Positions 43,178-53,790 of a stretch of DNA of 64,000 bases are shown here, in pieces. Source of the DNA: Pholiota molesta (lineage: Eukaryota; Basidiomycota; Agaricomycetes; Agaricales; Strophariaceae); the NCBI GenBank assembly GCA_014925825.1, contig JACGCK010000008.1, positions 434,001-498,000 of the forward strand, read 5' to 3'. The notes beneath the pieces were generated by a model, which searched no databases, had not been told where the DNA came from, and saw only the letters and a program-made list of their open reading frames with translations. Within the stretch, counting starts at the first letter, position 1, and the number at the start of each line of letters is the position of its first letter. The position numbers were made by a program, and so were the translations under genes.

Positions 43178-45446
43178 ATGACGGCTGTACCACAACGCTT
43201 CCACGAGGAGGATTCGCTCTTGCCACGGCCACTTTATCCTCGCCGCGCAGATCACTCGCAAGCGGGTGCGAACATGCTCTTCGGACGAATATCATGGGCT
43301 CCGCACCCATTCTGGTCAGAAAAGCAGTCCGTAGCCATGCTTGAACAGTGCTAACGGCCCCTGATCCATTAGGCTCATTCCCGTCGTCCTCGTAATGTCC
43401 ATGTCGGTGCGTGTTTCACTGTGATCTCATATGTACCCATGCTTATTCAGGGTCGCCATTACCAGCGAGGAGTGACCATGTCTCCGCGTATCCAAGTATA
43501 CAAGGCCATTGCGTGCAGATCACTGAGCAAAGACTCAACCGGAGTAGAAGATCTGTTGGCGGCGTGCGGGGACACGCAAGTTCAAGCTCGGGCGGCAAAA
43601 ATTCAAGCTGGTGCGTCATTATTAATATCCAACGTCTGCTTCCACTCACATTACCTATTACAAGCCGTTGTGACAACCATGAGCGTTCTCAGCGCCATTT
43701 CAACTGGATTTTGGAGTCGATTGGGTGATACCCATGGGCGGAAATTAATTCTATCTACTTTCCTCCTGGGTGCACTCTTAATGTGGGTCAATTCTTGTCA
43801 TGACATATGGTATCATGTCTAATTTCGCCATCTTTTGTGCAATAAATAAGGGAGTCAGTCTTTGTCCTAGTCATGAAGCCCGACTCTGTATTTGGACGAA
43901 ATGCTGAGCGCTTTATTCTAATCGGACCTGTTATGAAGGTTTTGCTGGTGGATTATCGACCTTCAACGGCGTAACACACGCGTAAGGATAAATTATCTTG
44001 CATATGTATAAGAGACTCATTGACCTCCTTGTAGATACATTTCTGATTGCACTCGTCATGGATCCCGCTCATCAATATTCTCTTATGTGCAAGGGATGGT
44101 CTTTGTCGGACTGGCCGTTGGCCCATGGGTGCGTTTGTCGGTTTTTAAGATTTTTCATATGTGACTGACATCCCACAGCTCGGAGGCTTTTTCTTCCCCA
44201 CAAAAGGATATAGCGATGGTTACTTCTATGGCAGCATTGGCCTCATTTCCTTCACAATTCTCTACGTCATCTTCGTATGCCCGGAATCAAAAGTTCCAGC
44301 AGCCCCTGTAGCAACCGCCCCAGCACGCAATTCTCTATCAGCCAAGGAGTCTCCGATGGTGGCTGGTCGCCGACTCCTCTTCAAATTTATATCCGCTCTG
44401 CTTTTACCTATCTCTATGTTTGCTCCCCGACGCATTCCCGGTACCTCGAGAAAAAATTATAATATGACACTTGTGGGACTGAGCCTTTTCCTCTACATCG
44501 TCTCGACGGTAAGCAGTTTCTTTCTTGGGTTTTCATGGTGTCTGAACATATTGTAGGGCGTTTATTCTGCTAAATATCTCTACGCACAACACGTCTATAC
44601 ATGGACAACAGCCCAATTAGGTTACTATATGTCTATTCTTTGGGTTTCAAGAGCATTCAACCTACTAGTATTCCTTCCATGTAAGTGGCATTTATCTAGA
44701 ACACGCCGAAAAATATGTGCTAACACCATCACTCTATTAGTCCTTCTGTCCTACTTGAAACCAAAATCCACCAGCGCGCCGGGAAGCAATCCAAACGAAC
44801 ATGACATATCCAGAGAATTGAATTTCGATCGTTACCTCGCATCAATATCCCTCGCTGTGGACGGCTTGGCAGACGCACTCGTCGCTGTCGTGTCGAATAA
44901 GTCGCAGCCGATATTTATCGCCCTATCCTGTCTCTCCTCATTTACTCGGGGGGCAATCCAGCACTGCACTCGCTGGGCGCGGTCTGCTTGCACGCGTGTG
45001 GATTTGGCTCGGACGTCGGAGCGCTGTTCGGCGCGATTGGGGTGGTGTCGGCCATTGGGCACATCGTTTCGGTGCGTATCCTTCACCCATCTGCTTCGGT
45101 TGAGGCTCGTATTGATTGCATTGTGCTGCATTTCGATAGCCCTCGATATACGCGCTGACCTATGGATCGTCAGTGTCGAATTTCCGCGAGGCGATCTTCG
45201 TGCTGGGCGCGTGTCTTTGTTCGCTGCCGTCGGCTGCCTGAGCCTCATTCTCCCGCGGAAGAGGACATAGCCTTGGTTGATACCCCCCACGCAGGGATCC
45301 ATAGCGGCGGTAGTAGTGAGGTGCGCATCCGGGACTATGGGTACCAGGCGATATCGGATTCGCCGACACAAGAGACCGGCGAGACTCTGCTGGGGAGTCC
45401 GCGGACGCGGCCTGTTTCGGAGGTGCATGTGCAGGCAAGGGTTTGA
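43178..45446 (+). CDS. MFS transporter, twelve-helix drug/metabolite type; three or more frame breaks
   Basis: The ATG at 43178 precedes a polar N-terminus. Membrane blocks include LIPVVLVMSMS, then RGVTMSPRIQVYKAIACRSL, FWSRLGDTHGRKLIL (the MFS loop motif), FAGGLSTFNGVTHAYISDCT and VGPWLGGFFFP, followed by five later helices. The intron 43335-43382 removes an in-frame stop, and the next acceptor is best placed just before CGAGGAGTGACC. One base appears missing at about 43935 (before EGFAGG), in the six-G run at about 44947-44953 (before NPALHSLGAV), and at about 45217-45220 in the last helix. A further loss near 45255 would add a polar tail ending HVQARV at 45446; otherwise the protein stops at 45270. 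Substrate is unknown. Confidence 0.8.
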
Positions 45447-45759
45447 GGATGAACGATGGAGAGAGGGTAGATGTTAGATGGGCAGGACGCTGTGATAGAT
45501 ATGCTTTCACCTTAATGATGTCACGACCTGTTTTATGAGTGTACATTGTACTGTAGATTATGTAGTATAATTGAAAGAATGGGATTGTAATGAACCGGGA
45601 GGTCATTTGTTTGTGAGGTTTGTTATCACTGTCATCATCGTCGGCGCTTGTTTGTGATTGATCTTGACTTGTTCGTTGATCACCTTTTCACAATGAACTA
45701 CCATCATCTAATCTCAACGTCCGTAGTCTGCAGCCCCGTACTCTTAGGCAACTTCCTTA
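45447..45759. other. Short intergenic region upstream of ASA1
   Basis: Contains the 3' end of the MFS gene and the ASA1 promoter. Nothing further was recognised. Confidence 0.5.
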
Positions 45760-47538
45760 ATGAAGATGTCAGACGCCCCTCTCGCGCCGACCCCGCTCCA
45801 TCTCCTCCGCTCGCACTCCGCACCTATCAGTGCCCTCGCCTGGTCGGCCGACAACGAGCGCATCTACACCGCTGACGCCGTGGGCAAGGTCGTCGTCACC
45901 TCCACACGGAGCTTGCGCGCCATCGCCGCGTGGGCTGCCCATACCGACTCCGTCCTCGGCGTGGAGGAGTGGGACAGGTACATCGTAACGTGTGTACATC
46001 TCTGTCGTCGCAAGCGTTCCTTGCGCTCACTTCGTCACATCACCATCGCCGGGTTGCATGTTTGTTCTCCATGTTTTTGTTTGGGTCTGGATGCGGTGAC
46101 TGAAGACACGGCCGCGATAACAAGATACACGTCTGGCAGCGCGTCGAAGAGCTCCCGGTCGAGGCGCGCATCGGGGGCTCCGCGGCGTTGCCCAGTCTCC
46201 CCATCCCGTCCTCTGCTACTCGATGGACGTCAACGCGCTCAACTTCTGCCGTTCTCTCTGCTGCCTCTGCCCCGAGCGGGGAAGGTGCATCACCCACAGA
46301 AGGGGAAGCGACGGCGCTCGTTGCGCTCCCGAATCTGGTGGACTCGTCGACGGTGCGTTGGTTCTACGGGACGTTGCTGGAATTGTGCTTGACAATGCGG
46401 CTGGAAGGCGGATGTGTGGGCGCTCCGTCTATAGAGCGGTTACATGCAGCGATCGGGCAGGAAGTCAAAAAACCACTGTTTTCTGAGAATCCTGGTGGGA
46501 GGAACACCTCTGGTATGCGACCATATACTATTTTCCAGCCATCTTCTCCACACTCTTATGTATCCGGCGCTTCACCCACAAATGACTGACTCTTTTCACC
46601 TACAAGGTATAATAATGTCACTCCACCTCTACAAGCACCACTCAGCCCCCGGTGGTCTGCGGCTCCTTTCTGCGTATGAGAACGGCAGCGTCGTCTTGCG
46701 CGCATATACGCGAACTGACAAGCCGGTGTCGATCGAGGGCGAAGGCTGGGACGTCCTCTGGACGTCCAAGCTGCATGTCGAATCTGGTATGTTTACCGAT
46801 TTCTCTCCTCTGCCTTTGCCTTTGCCTTTGTCTGCCTTTGCCTTTGTCTTTCCTCTTCCATATGATGTCGTGGCTTCTATTTTCTATAGACGGGCGCTTA
46901 CTTGTAGTTAGTCATGGCTATGCGGGTATCCCGCGCAAACGATTTTGCTGTGACAGTGTCTGCAGACCACATCGTTGGGAAGTATGATCTTTCGGTACGC
47001 TATCTGTTCTTCATTTCATCCCTGTATTACTGTTTTCTACCAGAATTCCTTATAACATTGTTACAGGACCAGAAAGCAGATGATGAACCGCACGGTGTCA
47101 TTTTTCGAACAAAATACGCAGGCAATGGATCTGTCACCCTTCGGGATGACGGTAAAGTCTGCGCAACCGGAGGCTGGGACGGCAAGTACGCATTTACCCT
47201 CCTATGTTTCCTTTATCCCGCTGTTTCGCAAATGCCAGTAAGATTATACTCATGAGCGCCAATCGCACTTAGGATCCGCCTATATTCAACTAAGTCATTC
47301 AAACCTCTCGGAACACTGAAGTATCACAAATCAGCATGTCAATGTCTGGAGTTTGCGCGCCAGATCGAGAGTGCATTCGCTGAACAGACGTCGTCTGTTA
47401 TGGATGCAGAAGGCGATGATGACGAGGACGAGGACGAGGAAATGGGTCCACGGGAGAAAGCAGAAGAGCACGATGGCTGGTGTCGGGATCGAAAGACTGC
47501 CGGTTGCAATTTGGTCTCTCTTGAGCTTCGATAAATAA
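45760..47538 (+). CDS. ASA1: ASTRA-associated WD40 protein ASA1; multiple frame breaks
   Basis: WD40 repeat blocks fit the Asa1/GNB1L family: HLLRSHSAPISALAWSADNE, VLGVEEWDRYIVTHGRDNKI with HVWQR, CYSMDVNALNFCR, LVALPNLVDSS, SIERLHAAIGQ, LSAYENGSVVLRAYTR, MAMRVSRANDF with TVSADHIVGKYDL, and TGGWDGKIRLYSTKSFKPLG. The end matches the last blade (WLVSGSKDCRL then IWSLLSFDK). The family stabilises Tra1/PIKK kinases through the ASTRA complex; the role here is inferred. One base seems lost at about 46206, 46251, 46272, 46427, 47467 and 47508. Each shift rejoins a conserved block. A hexanucleotide pyrimidine repeat occupies an intron near 46811-46849, and an acidic Asp/Glu run lies near 47415-47440. 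Confidence 0.8.
46807..46850 (+). repeat. Short tandem repeat of TGCCTT units inside an ASA1 intron
   Basis: About seven imperfect copies of the six-base unit TGCCTT (variant TGTCTT) form the pyrimidine-rich part of an intron. Length variation between strains would be expected. Confidence 0.75.
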
Positions 47539-47782
47539 TGTAACTTTCCCAAGAACTGTAATCTAGAACACCCAAAAATAAATAGCAGAGGGTCCACAGA
47601 ATTACCAACGAAAGAGGATGAACGTAGTATGTACATGAAGGATATTTAGTTAGTAAGGATAGTAGTAGTGCAATCACCAGTCTTCAGTTTCAGAGCAAAT
47701 AGCAAATGAATGAGCGAGCACACAAGCATATAATAAACAATATAGACAGACAGTTCCACGAGCACAGGCTAGCGAGGCCACA

Positions 47783-49205
47783 TTAAATTAGTCCAGCCGC
47801 TCGCAGGCTGCTGGCTATCCTGGCGTCCGGCGAATCGGCTGAGATGAGCTCTCCTGTTGACGTGCGTTGGAACTGAACCTCGGGCTCTTGATGGTCCTCC
47901 TCGTATCCATAGCCGAAAATATGGTCGAGGTTACGGCGGACCGCGACGTCGCGGTCCAGTTGCTGGGGCGTTGGAGTCGAAGGGGCCGCTGGAGCACGAA
48001 TCGAGCTTTCCCATCGTTTCACTCTCCAGTATCCGATGACGGATGACAGAAGCAAGAACCAGCCTAAAAAAGTAATTAGATAACGGGCATCAGCATCAGC
48101 AAAGTGTGTTGATCTGCCTGCAGAATAGTGGGGGAAACGCACCAACGGTCATGAATAAAAATGATAGCCAATCCCTTGACGAGGGTGTCATCTGCGTCTG
48201 TATCGTCGCTGAGGGTCCCGCCGTCCGCTTTCCCCAAGCGGCATCTGTGGGCACCGCTGCAGCATCGTCCCCTTGCTCCTCCGAGGCGAATGCGCGCGAG
48301 TAAAAGCCGTACTGGATGAGCGTGAGCCCGAGCCCCGCGCGAGAGCCAAATTTGGCCGCATGTGACGTGTGTAGCAGGTATGTAAGGAGAAAGCCGACGA
48401 ATTGGAAGAAAAAGGAGACGAAGATGTTCAGGCAGAATACGAGGAAGGAGCCCGTGGGCAGATCGTCGATGATCAGCTGCGAGCCGTCTAGCCCAGCAGG
48501 GGCATGGATAGTCGTTTCCCAATAGGCTGGAACAGCATCTGCCTGGGCCTCGAGATAAGACTGTTATTTTTAATTGAAAGTTAATTGAGAATTCAGGCAA
48601 CATAGAAGTAAGATGCATACAGGCGGGCTCTCCTTCTGGTTGTCCTCAGGCACAATATGGACCTCCCCATTTGCCGCCCTCACCGTCCGCACCGGCTGCG
48701 GTTTCGCAGTGACGTTCGCGAAAACGCCATCATTCTCGATGCCGCCTCCTGTCGGCCGCGTGGAGTGGTTCTCAGTGGGCAAACGCTGGTAGTGTGTAGG
48801 CAGGATAGCGCCTGCGACCCGTTGGAAGAGAGAACGTCTTGGCTTGGGAATGGCAACGGGTGCCGTCGGCAGGAAACCGTTCGAGTTGCCGTAATCGTTG
48901 GGAAGCGCCTGCGATGTGGGCGGCGGTGGCGAGCCAGGCGGGGGGAAATCGTACTCGCGCTCAAAGTCGTATGTCCCACTAGGAATGGCACTCGTTTCCA
49001 TCTGCAGCGATGAGTCTGCAGCTGCAGCTGGGGGTGCAGGCTTGGGTGAGTGCGGGGTAGGGCGTGTGAGCGGGGTCGACTCATGGGCTCCGTGGGCGTC
49101 GTTGTCCTCCTCCATGTCGTGCTCGAGGTCGAAGGCTTCCTCCATTTCACGATCCGCGTCCTGCGCGGAGCGCGGATTGGGGAGGGGTGCGTAGCGGGCA
49201 GACAT
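47783..49205 (-). CDS. BSD2: Metal-homeostasis protein of the BSD2/NDFIP family
   Basis: Three exons (48621-49205, 48143-48560, 47783-48063) give 427 residues without a frame break. The N-terminal half is polar and proline-rich (GSPPPPTSQ, EREYDFPPP). The C-terminal half holds three membrane segments: LPTGSFLVFCLNIFVSFFFQ, then VGFLLTYLLHTSHAAKFGSR with GLGLTLIQYGFYSRAF, and SRDWLSFLFMTVGWFLLLSS, followed by a cytosolic tail. BSD2/NDFIP proteins are adaptors in the Golgi/endosome that bring membrane cargo such as metal transporters to Rsp5/Nedd4 ubiquitin ligases. The order of segments and the length fit basidiomycete homologues. Cargo here is unknown. Confidence 0.87.
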
Positions 49206-49742
49206 GGGAGGTGGTCGTCAGAAGAGAACCTGCATCATTTATGTAAGCAACTCGTACCACCTTGCCGCAACACGCCGCCCAGGAATATTCATGTCCCCAC
49301 AAAAATATATTCAGTGCCATGTAAAACTACCCATGCACAACTAAGTAGTTACCCATACTATTAAATCCCACCACGTTAGACGGAAACAATGATCGCTCTT
49401 GCCAAAAGAGACAATGGAGTCTGCTTCCGGAACTGCCATGTATTTTTGAGGCAACCTGACACATCGTGTCGCCGTTATGGCTTTTCAGAGAGATCTTTGC
49501 AGTTTGTACACGCGTTGGCCAATGTCAAAAAGCATGGAACGACGTGGGTAGCCGTGGTGGGTCTGGCGTTTGAGGTCCCAGATCGTGACACTGGTCGGTG
49601 TGCGGAAGCATATGCATGACATCCAGAGCTTGGGGATGTATCAATATTCATAGCAAGATGTGCAATGTATAAACTCACAAAGTACACCATGACCGATGAA
49701 CGGGGAAGATAAATAAAAAGACAATTCTTCCCAGACCCTCCT
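49206..49742. other. Intergenic region between BSD2 and BUD13
   Basis: Both flanking genes are on the minus strand; this stretch contains the BSD2 promoter and the BUD13 3' end. A plus-strand frame of 76 codons (49389-49619) is not supported by any motif. Confidence 0.5.
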
Positions 49743-50803
49743 TCACATGTCATCGACACTCCATTGGTAGCTTTCTGTAACCAGACGTTTCTTGGCATTT
49801 TTGCTCTCGAAGAACTTCTTCTCGAATCCAGTGCCTCTGTCTGAAGCGTTATGGTATGATAAGTAATGTCGTTAGCTGGTGTAAGAAGGAGAGTGACTTA
49901 CCAACGCCGTCCCAGCGATATCCAGGTTTGATACCAAATCGATTTGGAGGGGGAGGGGGCCCAGTGTATTGAGGTCTCCGAGGCCCTTTGGATTTTGTTT
50001 TCTGTATCAAAGGCAACATGCGTTAGTGAAAGGAACTTTGCGGCGAGAGCATATATGGCACTTACAGTCAAGAACGCCGCTGCGGGGTCATTCCACAGTT
50101 CTTTGGCCTTCAGCTCCTCATTCAGCTCCTTGTCATCAGCATGCCGTGCAAACGCAGTGGTCCTGTTCTTCTCCAGCTCCTTCCTCCGCTTCTCCGCCTC
50201 GTCCTTCTGCACGAGACCTTTGCCCCACTCCATTTTCTGCGCCTCCTTCTCTTCTTTCAGGCGCTTCAGACGCGCCGCCTCTGCCCTTGCTGCCTTCGTG
50301 TCAATCTTCTTCCCTGAGGCATCGCGATAGACCGTCTCCTGCGCACGCGCAATCTCCTCTGCGGTGAAGTCCTCTGTTGTCGTGACCTTGTGCTGTGGCA
50401 GCATCGTCTTCAGCCTGTCAGGCCGCACCAGGCCACCCACGAACGGCGCAGGCGTGTCGACAACCATTGGCTTTTCATCGGGTGCTGGACTTTCCTCTTT
50501 GATCCCTTCCTGTACCGTGATCCAGCTCTGCTCGGCAGCAGCGTTCGCGACCTTGCGCTTCTTGAAGCCGCGGTCCTTCTCCACCACAGCATGGGCCAGA
50601 TCATCGTCATCCTCGGCGTCAAGTTTGGGTCCCTCGCCCCACCCACCGTCCTCGTCGCGTATCATGGTGCCTCCGGTCTGTGTCTCTGTCGTGTCCTTGG
50701 CTTTGCGCTTCTTCTTCTTCAAGGGCGCCGTTTTTGAGAGGATTGCCTCAGCCTTGGCGCCAGACATATATTTTTCGGCGAGGTACGCTTTCATACTCGA
50801 CAT
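49743..50803 (-). CDS. BUD13: Pre-mRNA-splicing factor BUD13/CWC26
   Basis: Three exons (50066-50803, 49902-50001, 49743-49840) give 311 residues. The N-terminus [20 protein letters not shown] is the usual start of the family. A Lys/Glu-rich middle contains [13 protein letters not shown] and a long charged helix. The conserved C-terminal block is [20 protein letters not shown], then [11 protein letters not shown], ending QWSVDDM. Bud13 is part of the RES complex with Snu17/Ist3 and Pml1, which helps intron removal and pre-mRNA retention in the nucleus. Function is inferred from the strong C-terminal match. In a genome with very short introns and microexons, a complete RES subunit is of interest. 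The frame is intact. Confidence 0.94.
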
Positions 50804-51057
50804 GGCGGAGAAATAATTAGATGGAAAGAGGAGAAAGACGTGGAATTGGGTATATAGGACGAGGATGCCGGTGAACAGGCACTGAGGCGAAATGAATCAT
50901 ACCTAAGGCCGTTGCCAAGCACAACCACACAGGTTCCCCAAGCGTCGGCGTGTCAGTGGCTCGATCGTGACCCAACCTCCAACGTGTCGCGGTCGTCGAG
51001 CGCCCTATACATACCCTCTTTGCCATCCGGGCAAGCTCCCTAGTCCGTATACCCACC
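50804..51057. promoter_or_regulatory. Shared divergent promoter of BUD13 and SPC3
   Basis: 254 bases separate the two start codons. GC content is higher than in neighbouring spacers, and no TATA element is evident, as is common for housekeeping pairs. Confidence 0.5.
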
Positions 51058-51822
51058 ATGCATAGCATCGTCTCCAGGATAAACAACACCTCCGCCTTTC
51101 TCTCGTCATGTATGATGGTGCTGCTCGCGGCCATTGCACTGTCGTCGTTCGTGCTCACCCCATCGCCCACGGGCGACCTCGCTATTTCATCAATCAAAGT
51201 GTGCGTCTCATCCTAGTACCACTTGCCATGACTTTGCCAATATTCTGTCCTTAGAGTGTCTTCTAATGCTCGTCGATACCCTAATAAGAAGCAAGACCTG
51301 GCGTTTGTGCATTTCAATATCACAGCAGGTACGATAGTCCTTATTTTGAGTAGAGAAATGTTATATGAAAATTTGTATGATCTAGATTTGACCCCTCTAT
51401 TTCATTGGAACACCAAGCAACTATTCCTGTACCTAGAAGCTGAATACACCAACTCGCAAGGAGTACGTCTTCGCTCGTTCTTCCGTCCCATCAAAATGAC
51501 GACTGACACCGCTTGGGTTTCTTTCAGGTGAAGAACGAAGTTGTCATCTGGGATCGAATTGTGAGACGGAAGGAAGACGCATTCATCAAATTTGTGGGCA
51601 AGAATAAATACATGTTCAAAGATCCTTCTTCCTCTTTCAAGTGCGTAGTAATCTGAACTACTCTGACCCCAATCTCACGCACTATTTCCCAACAGAAACA
51701 TCCCGCCAGCCAACTACTCCCTAAAATACAACATCATGCCCCATGTCGGTGTATTAACATACGGCGAGGCAGCCAGGACCTCTGAAGCTATCGCTTTCCC
51801 GCCCACCCAATCGCGGTTGTAG
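51058..51822 (+). CDS. SPC3: Signal peptidase complex subunit 3
   Basis: Four or five exons give about 175 residues. The N-terminal membrane segment (CMMVLLAAIALSSFVLTPSP) follows MHSIVSRINNTSAF. The luminal part has the family pattern QDLAFVHFNITADLTPLFHW, then NTKQLFLYLEAEY and EVVIWDRIVRRKEDAFI, ending with YSLKYNIMPHVGVLTYGE. Spc3/SPCS3 is a single-pass ER membrane protein required for signal-peptide cleavage by the Sec11 catalytic subunit. The introns have GT-AG borders and the frame is intact. The first intron begins directly after the membrane segment. Confidence 0.93.
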
Positions 51823-52224
51823 AACTGTTTATTGTTAATTCTGTATTCATTCCAGATTTTCACAGGGCAACTGTGGATATATACATATCAGTCCAGACTG
51901 ATGAATACCTCTTTTTTATGCTATGGGGAATCAGGCGATGGGCGTATGCGATCCTTGATAGAGCCCGAAGTCTTTAGATCAAGGAGTTGGCCTAAGCGCT
52001 GCATTATAGGCCTATTCAAGTGCATCTCCCAGACATCTCGGGTGAACTTTCAGACTATTATGTGAGTGCTTGAGTGGTACCTACTGGCTTAGATACTAGT
52101 CATATCTAACACTACTCTTGGTACTTTAACGAGTCTGATGTTAAAGCGCTAAATACGAAATTGAGCGCCAATTGAGCGCTGAGGCAATGTACCAGCTGAC
52201 TAAGCCACTGACTACTTATATGGC
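51823..52224. other. Spacer between SPC3 and the KDZ remnant
   Basis: AT-rich with no supportable gene. It may contain the outer edge of the transposon remnant, but no terminal inverted repeat was recognised. Confidence 0.4.
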
Positions 52225-53334
52225 ATGCCAACCCATGTTCAACGAAAGCAAATATTAATGGTTCTTGGAAGAAGCTCTCGTGGCCGTACTGCTGGCGAGA
52301 GGCGGCTAACTGGCTCTTTGTCCTCTAGCCATGTCGTTGGCCATTTTACCACGCGGTCACTTACTGGGCGAGTATACTTTCACAAGGAACGCCTTAATGC
52401 CTCGCAAATACAAGAACGGCATGCGCAGGAAAAGCTTGAGCAACAAAACGGTCGAGCAGAGGGCGTCTTGAGCTGGCGTGAGCAGTGAGATTCCGTCTTG
52501 TATCATTTATTCATTGACTTAGACTACTCACTTTGAACGCAATATGGCTTACTAGGTCTCGATTCGACTCTCGGACACGCCGTGATCGCACGGAACGCCG
52601 GACTTCTGCCTTTGTGAATCAACTCCCTGCTCTCAAAACAGCATATCTAGCCTGGGTATCTGGGTTAGGTGACGAGGGTCTTTCTGGAGAGTATAAACAC
52701 CCCGCCGACTCTAATGTTCAAAGAAGCTATGAAATCACAGCAGTTGATATTTTCCGTAAGTCCTATAAACTACAATATCACTAATTTCAAAAACTAATGA
52801 TCACTACGAATACCTGCAGGTACGCATCAAGTAACTGTACATTATCTGTCTGATGATGCAACTGCAGCGATTTCAACCATCCAGCAAGGCTTGATGCCTT
52901 CAGCGCCCTATGCACCCACCGTCGCGATCACCATTCGAGCACTGGAGCTCTTTCGGACGACTCAGCTGCGCTGCCCCCACCTCTCTATCCATGCTTTCAT
53001 CAAAGCCTTATGTGATCTCCACAAGACCCCTTTCAAAGGAACTCTCTCCCGCCAATTTTCGATTGCGCTTAACCTCTACATCACTATACGAAACGCAGTA
53101 CATAACGATGTTCAAGTTGTAGATGTCTTCCCTCCATGCACATATAAGGCTGAAGACGAGGAGAAACTTAAGTTGTTAATGGTACGTACTAGATGTAATT
53201 AACATCTCGAATTTTCTATTGCTGTTTAGTTCAAGTGCTTGCACTATCAACGAGAACCTTTTCCGAAACCCTTAGACAAAATTCGAATGTGTCTTCGCTG
53301 CCCACTCTATTATTAAATACTGCCAGGATACAAT
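52225..53334 (+). mobile_element. Decayed KDZ-type (Kyakuja-Dileera-Zisupton) transposase fragment
   Basis: Two spliced segments match the region before the catalytic core of fungal KDZ transposases. The first contains RRTSAFVNQLPALKTAYLAW and YEITAVDIF. After an intron (about 52756-52818), the second contains STIQQGLMPSAPYAPTVAIT, IRALELFRTTQLRCPHLSIH and AFIKALCDLHKTPFKGTLSR. The cysteine block VFPPCTYKAEDEEKLKLLM corresponds to the family's CPxCTYKLEDE motif. The frame is then lost and the catalytic domain is absent, so this is a truncated, inactive copy. KDZ elements are abundant in mushroom genomes. The assignment rests on remembered family patterns, not an alignment. Element ends and target-site duplications could not be located. 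Confidence 0.72.
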
Positions 53335-53790
53335 ACATATACTACTGGAATGACGAACGCTATGAATATCTGTCCATCTGATCTTCTCCCATATCATCTA
53401 ATCATGCGCAGGGCGAATCTGTGCGAGAAACTGGCATATCAATCAAGCGCAAGGCCTGTCTCCTTGCTCGCTCCCACGGCGCTTGTTCTCGGCAATTCGT
53501 ACTTCAAGCTATTTACTGCTAGTCCTTTGAGACTACATAGTTATCTTCCAACCAACCTATATGCAATCTGATCGAAGCGGATCTGCAACCGCCAATCCTT
53601 GAAGAAGATGAACAAATATAGTAATGCAGATACTACTTTAGGGAACACGACATCATCTTTACAACGCACGCAATAGCGGTTGTAGAAATCATACATCTTC
53701 ATTGATACATTGCATTTGTTCCTTATTTTGACTGAGAAGTTGTGGATCGATGTATATAAATGGGTTTTATCTGTCAAACGCTGCTCGCAC
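53335..53790. other. Spacer downstream of the KDZ remnant
   Basis: No supportable gene. It covers the 3' flank of the minus-strand NmrA-like gene and possibly further decayed transposon sequence. Confidence 0.45.

Noticed and set aside
43335..43382. A 24-base intron or an internal stop near 43353 in the MFS gene
   Set aside because: A normal 48-base intron from the GTCCGT donor to the ATTAG acceptor removes the stop and joins SEKQ to LIPVVLVM in frame.
43454..43478. Apparent frame shift at the second exon junction of the MFS gene
   Set aside because: Using the acceptor CATTACCAG just before CGAGGAGTG gives MSMSRGVTMSPRIQ with no shift.
44832..45428. 198-codon minus-strand frame opposite the MFS gene
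   Set aside because: It is the antisense of a GC-rich coding region and has no recognisable motif.
37796..47538. Programmed ribosomal frameshifting as the cause of the many frame breaks
   Set aside because: The breaks have no common slippery site, are too numerous per gene and all are corrected by one added base.
48076..48618. 180-codon minus-strand frame over BSD2
   Set aside because: It is an out-of-frame reading of the second BSD2 exon; the true frame shows three membrane segments.
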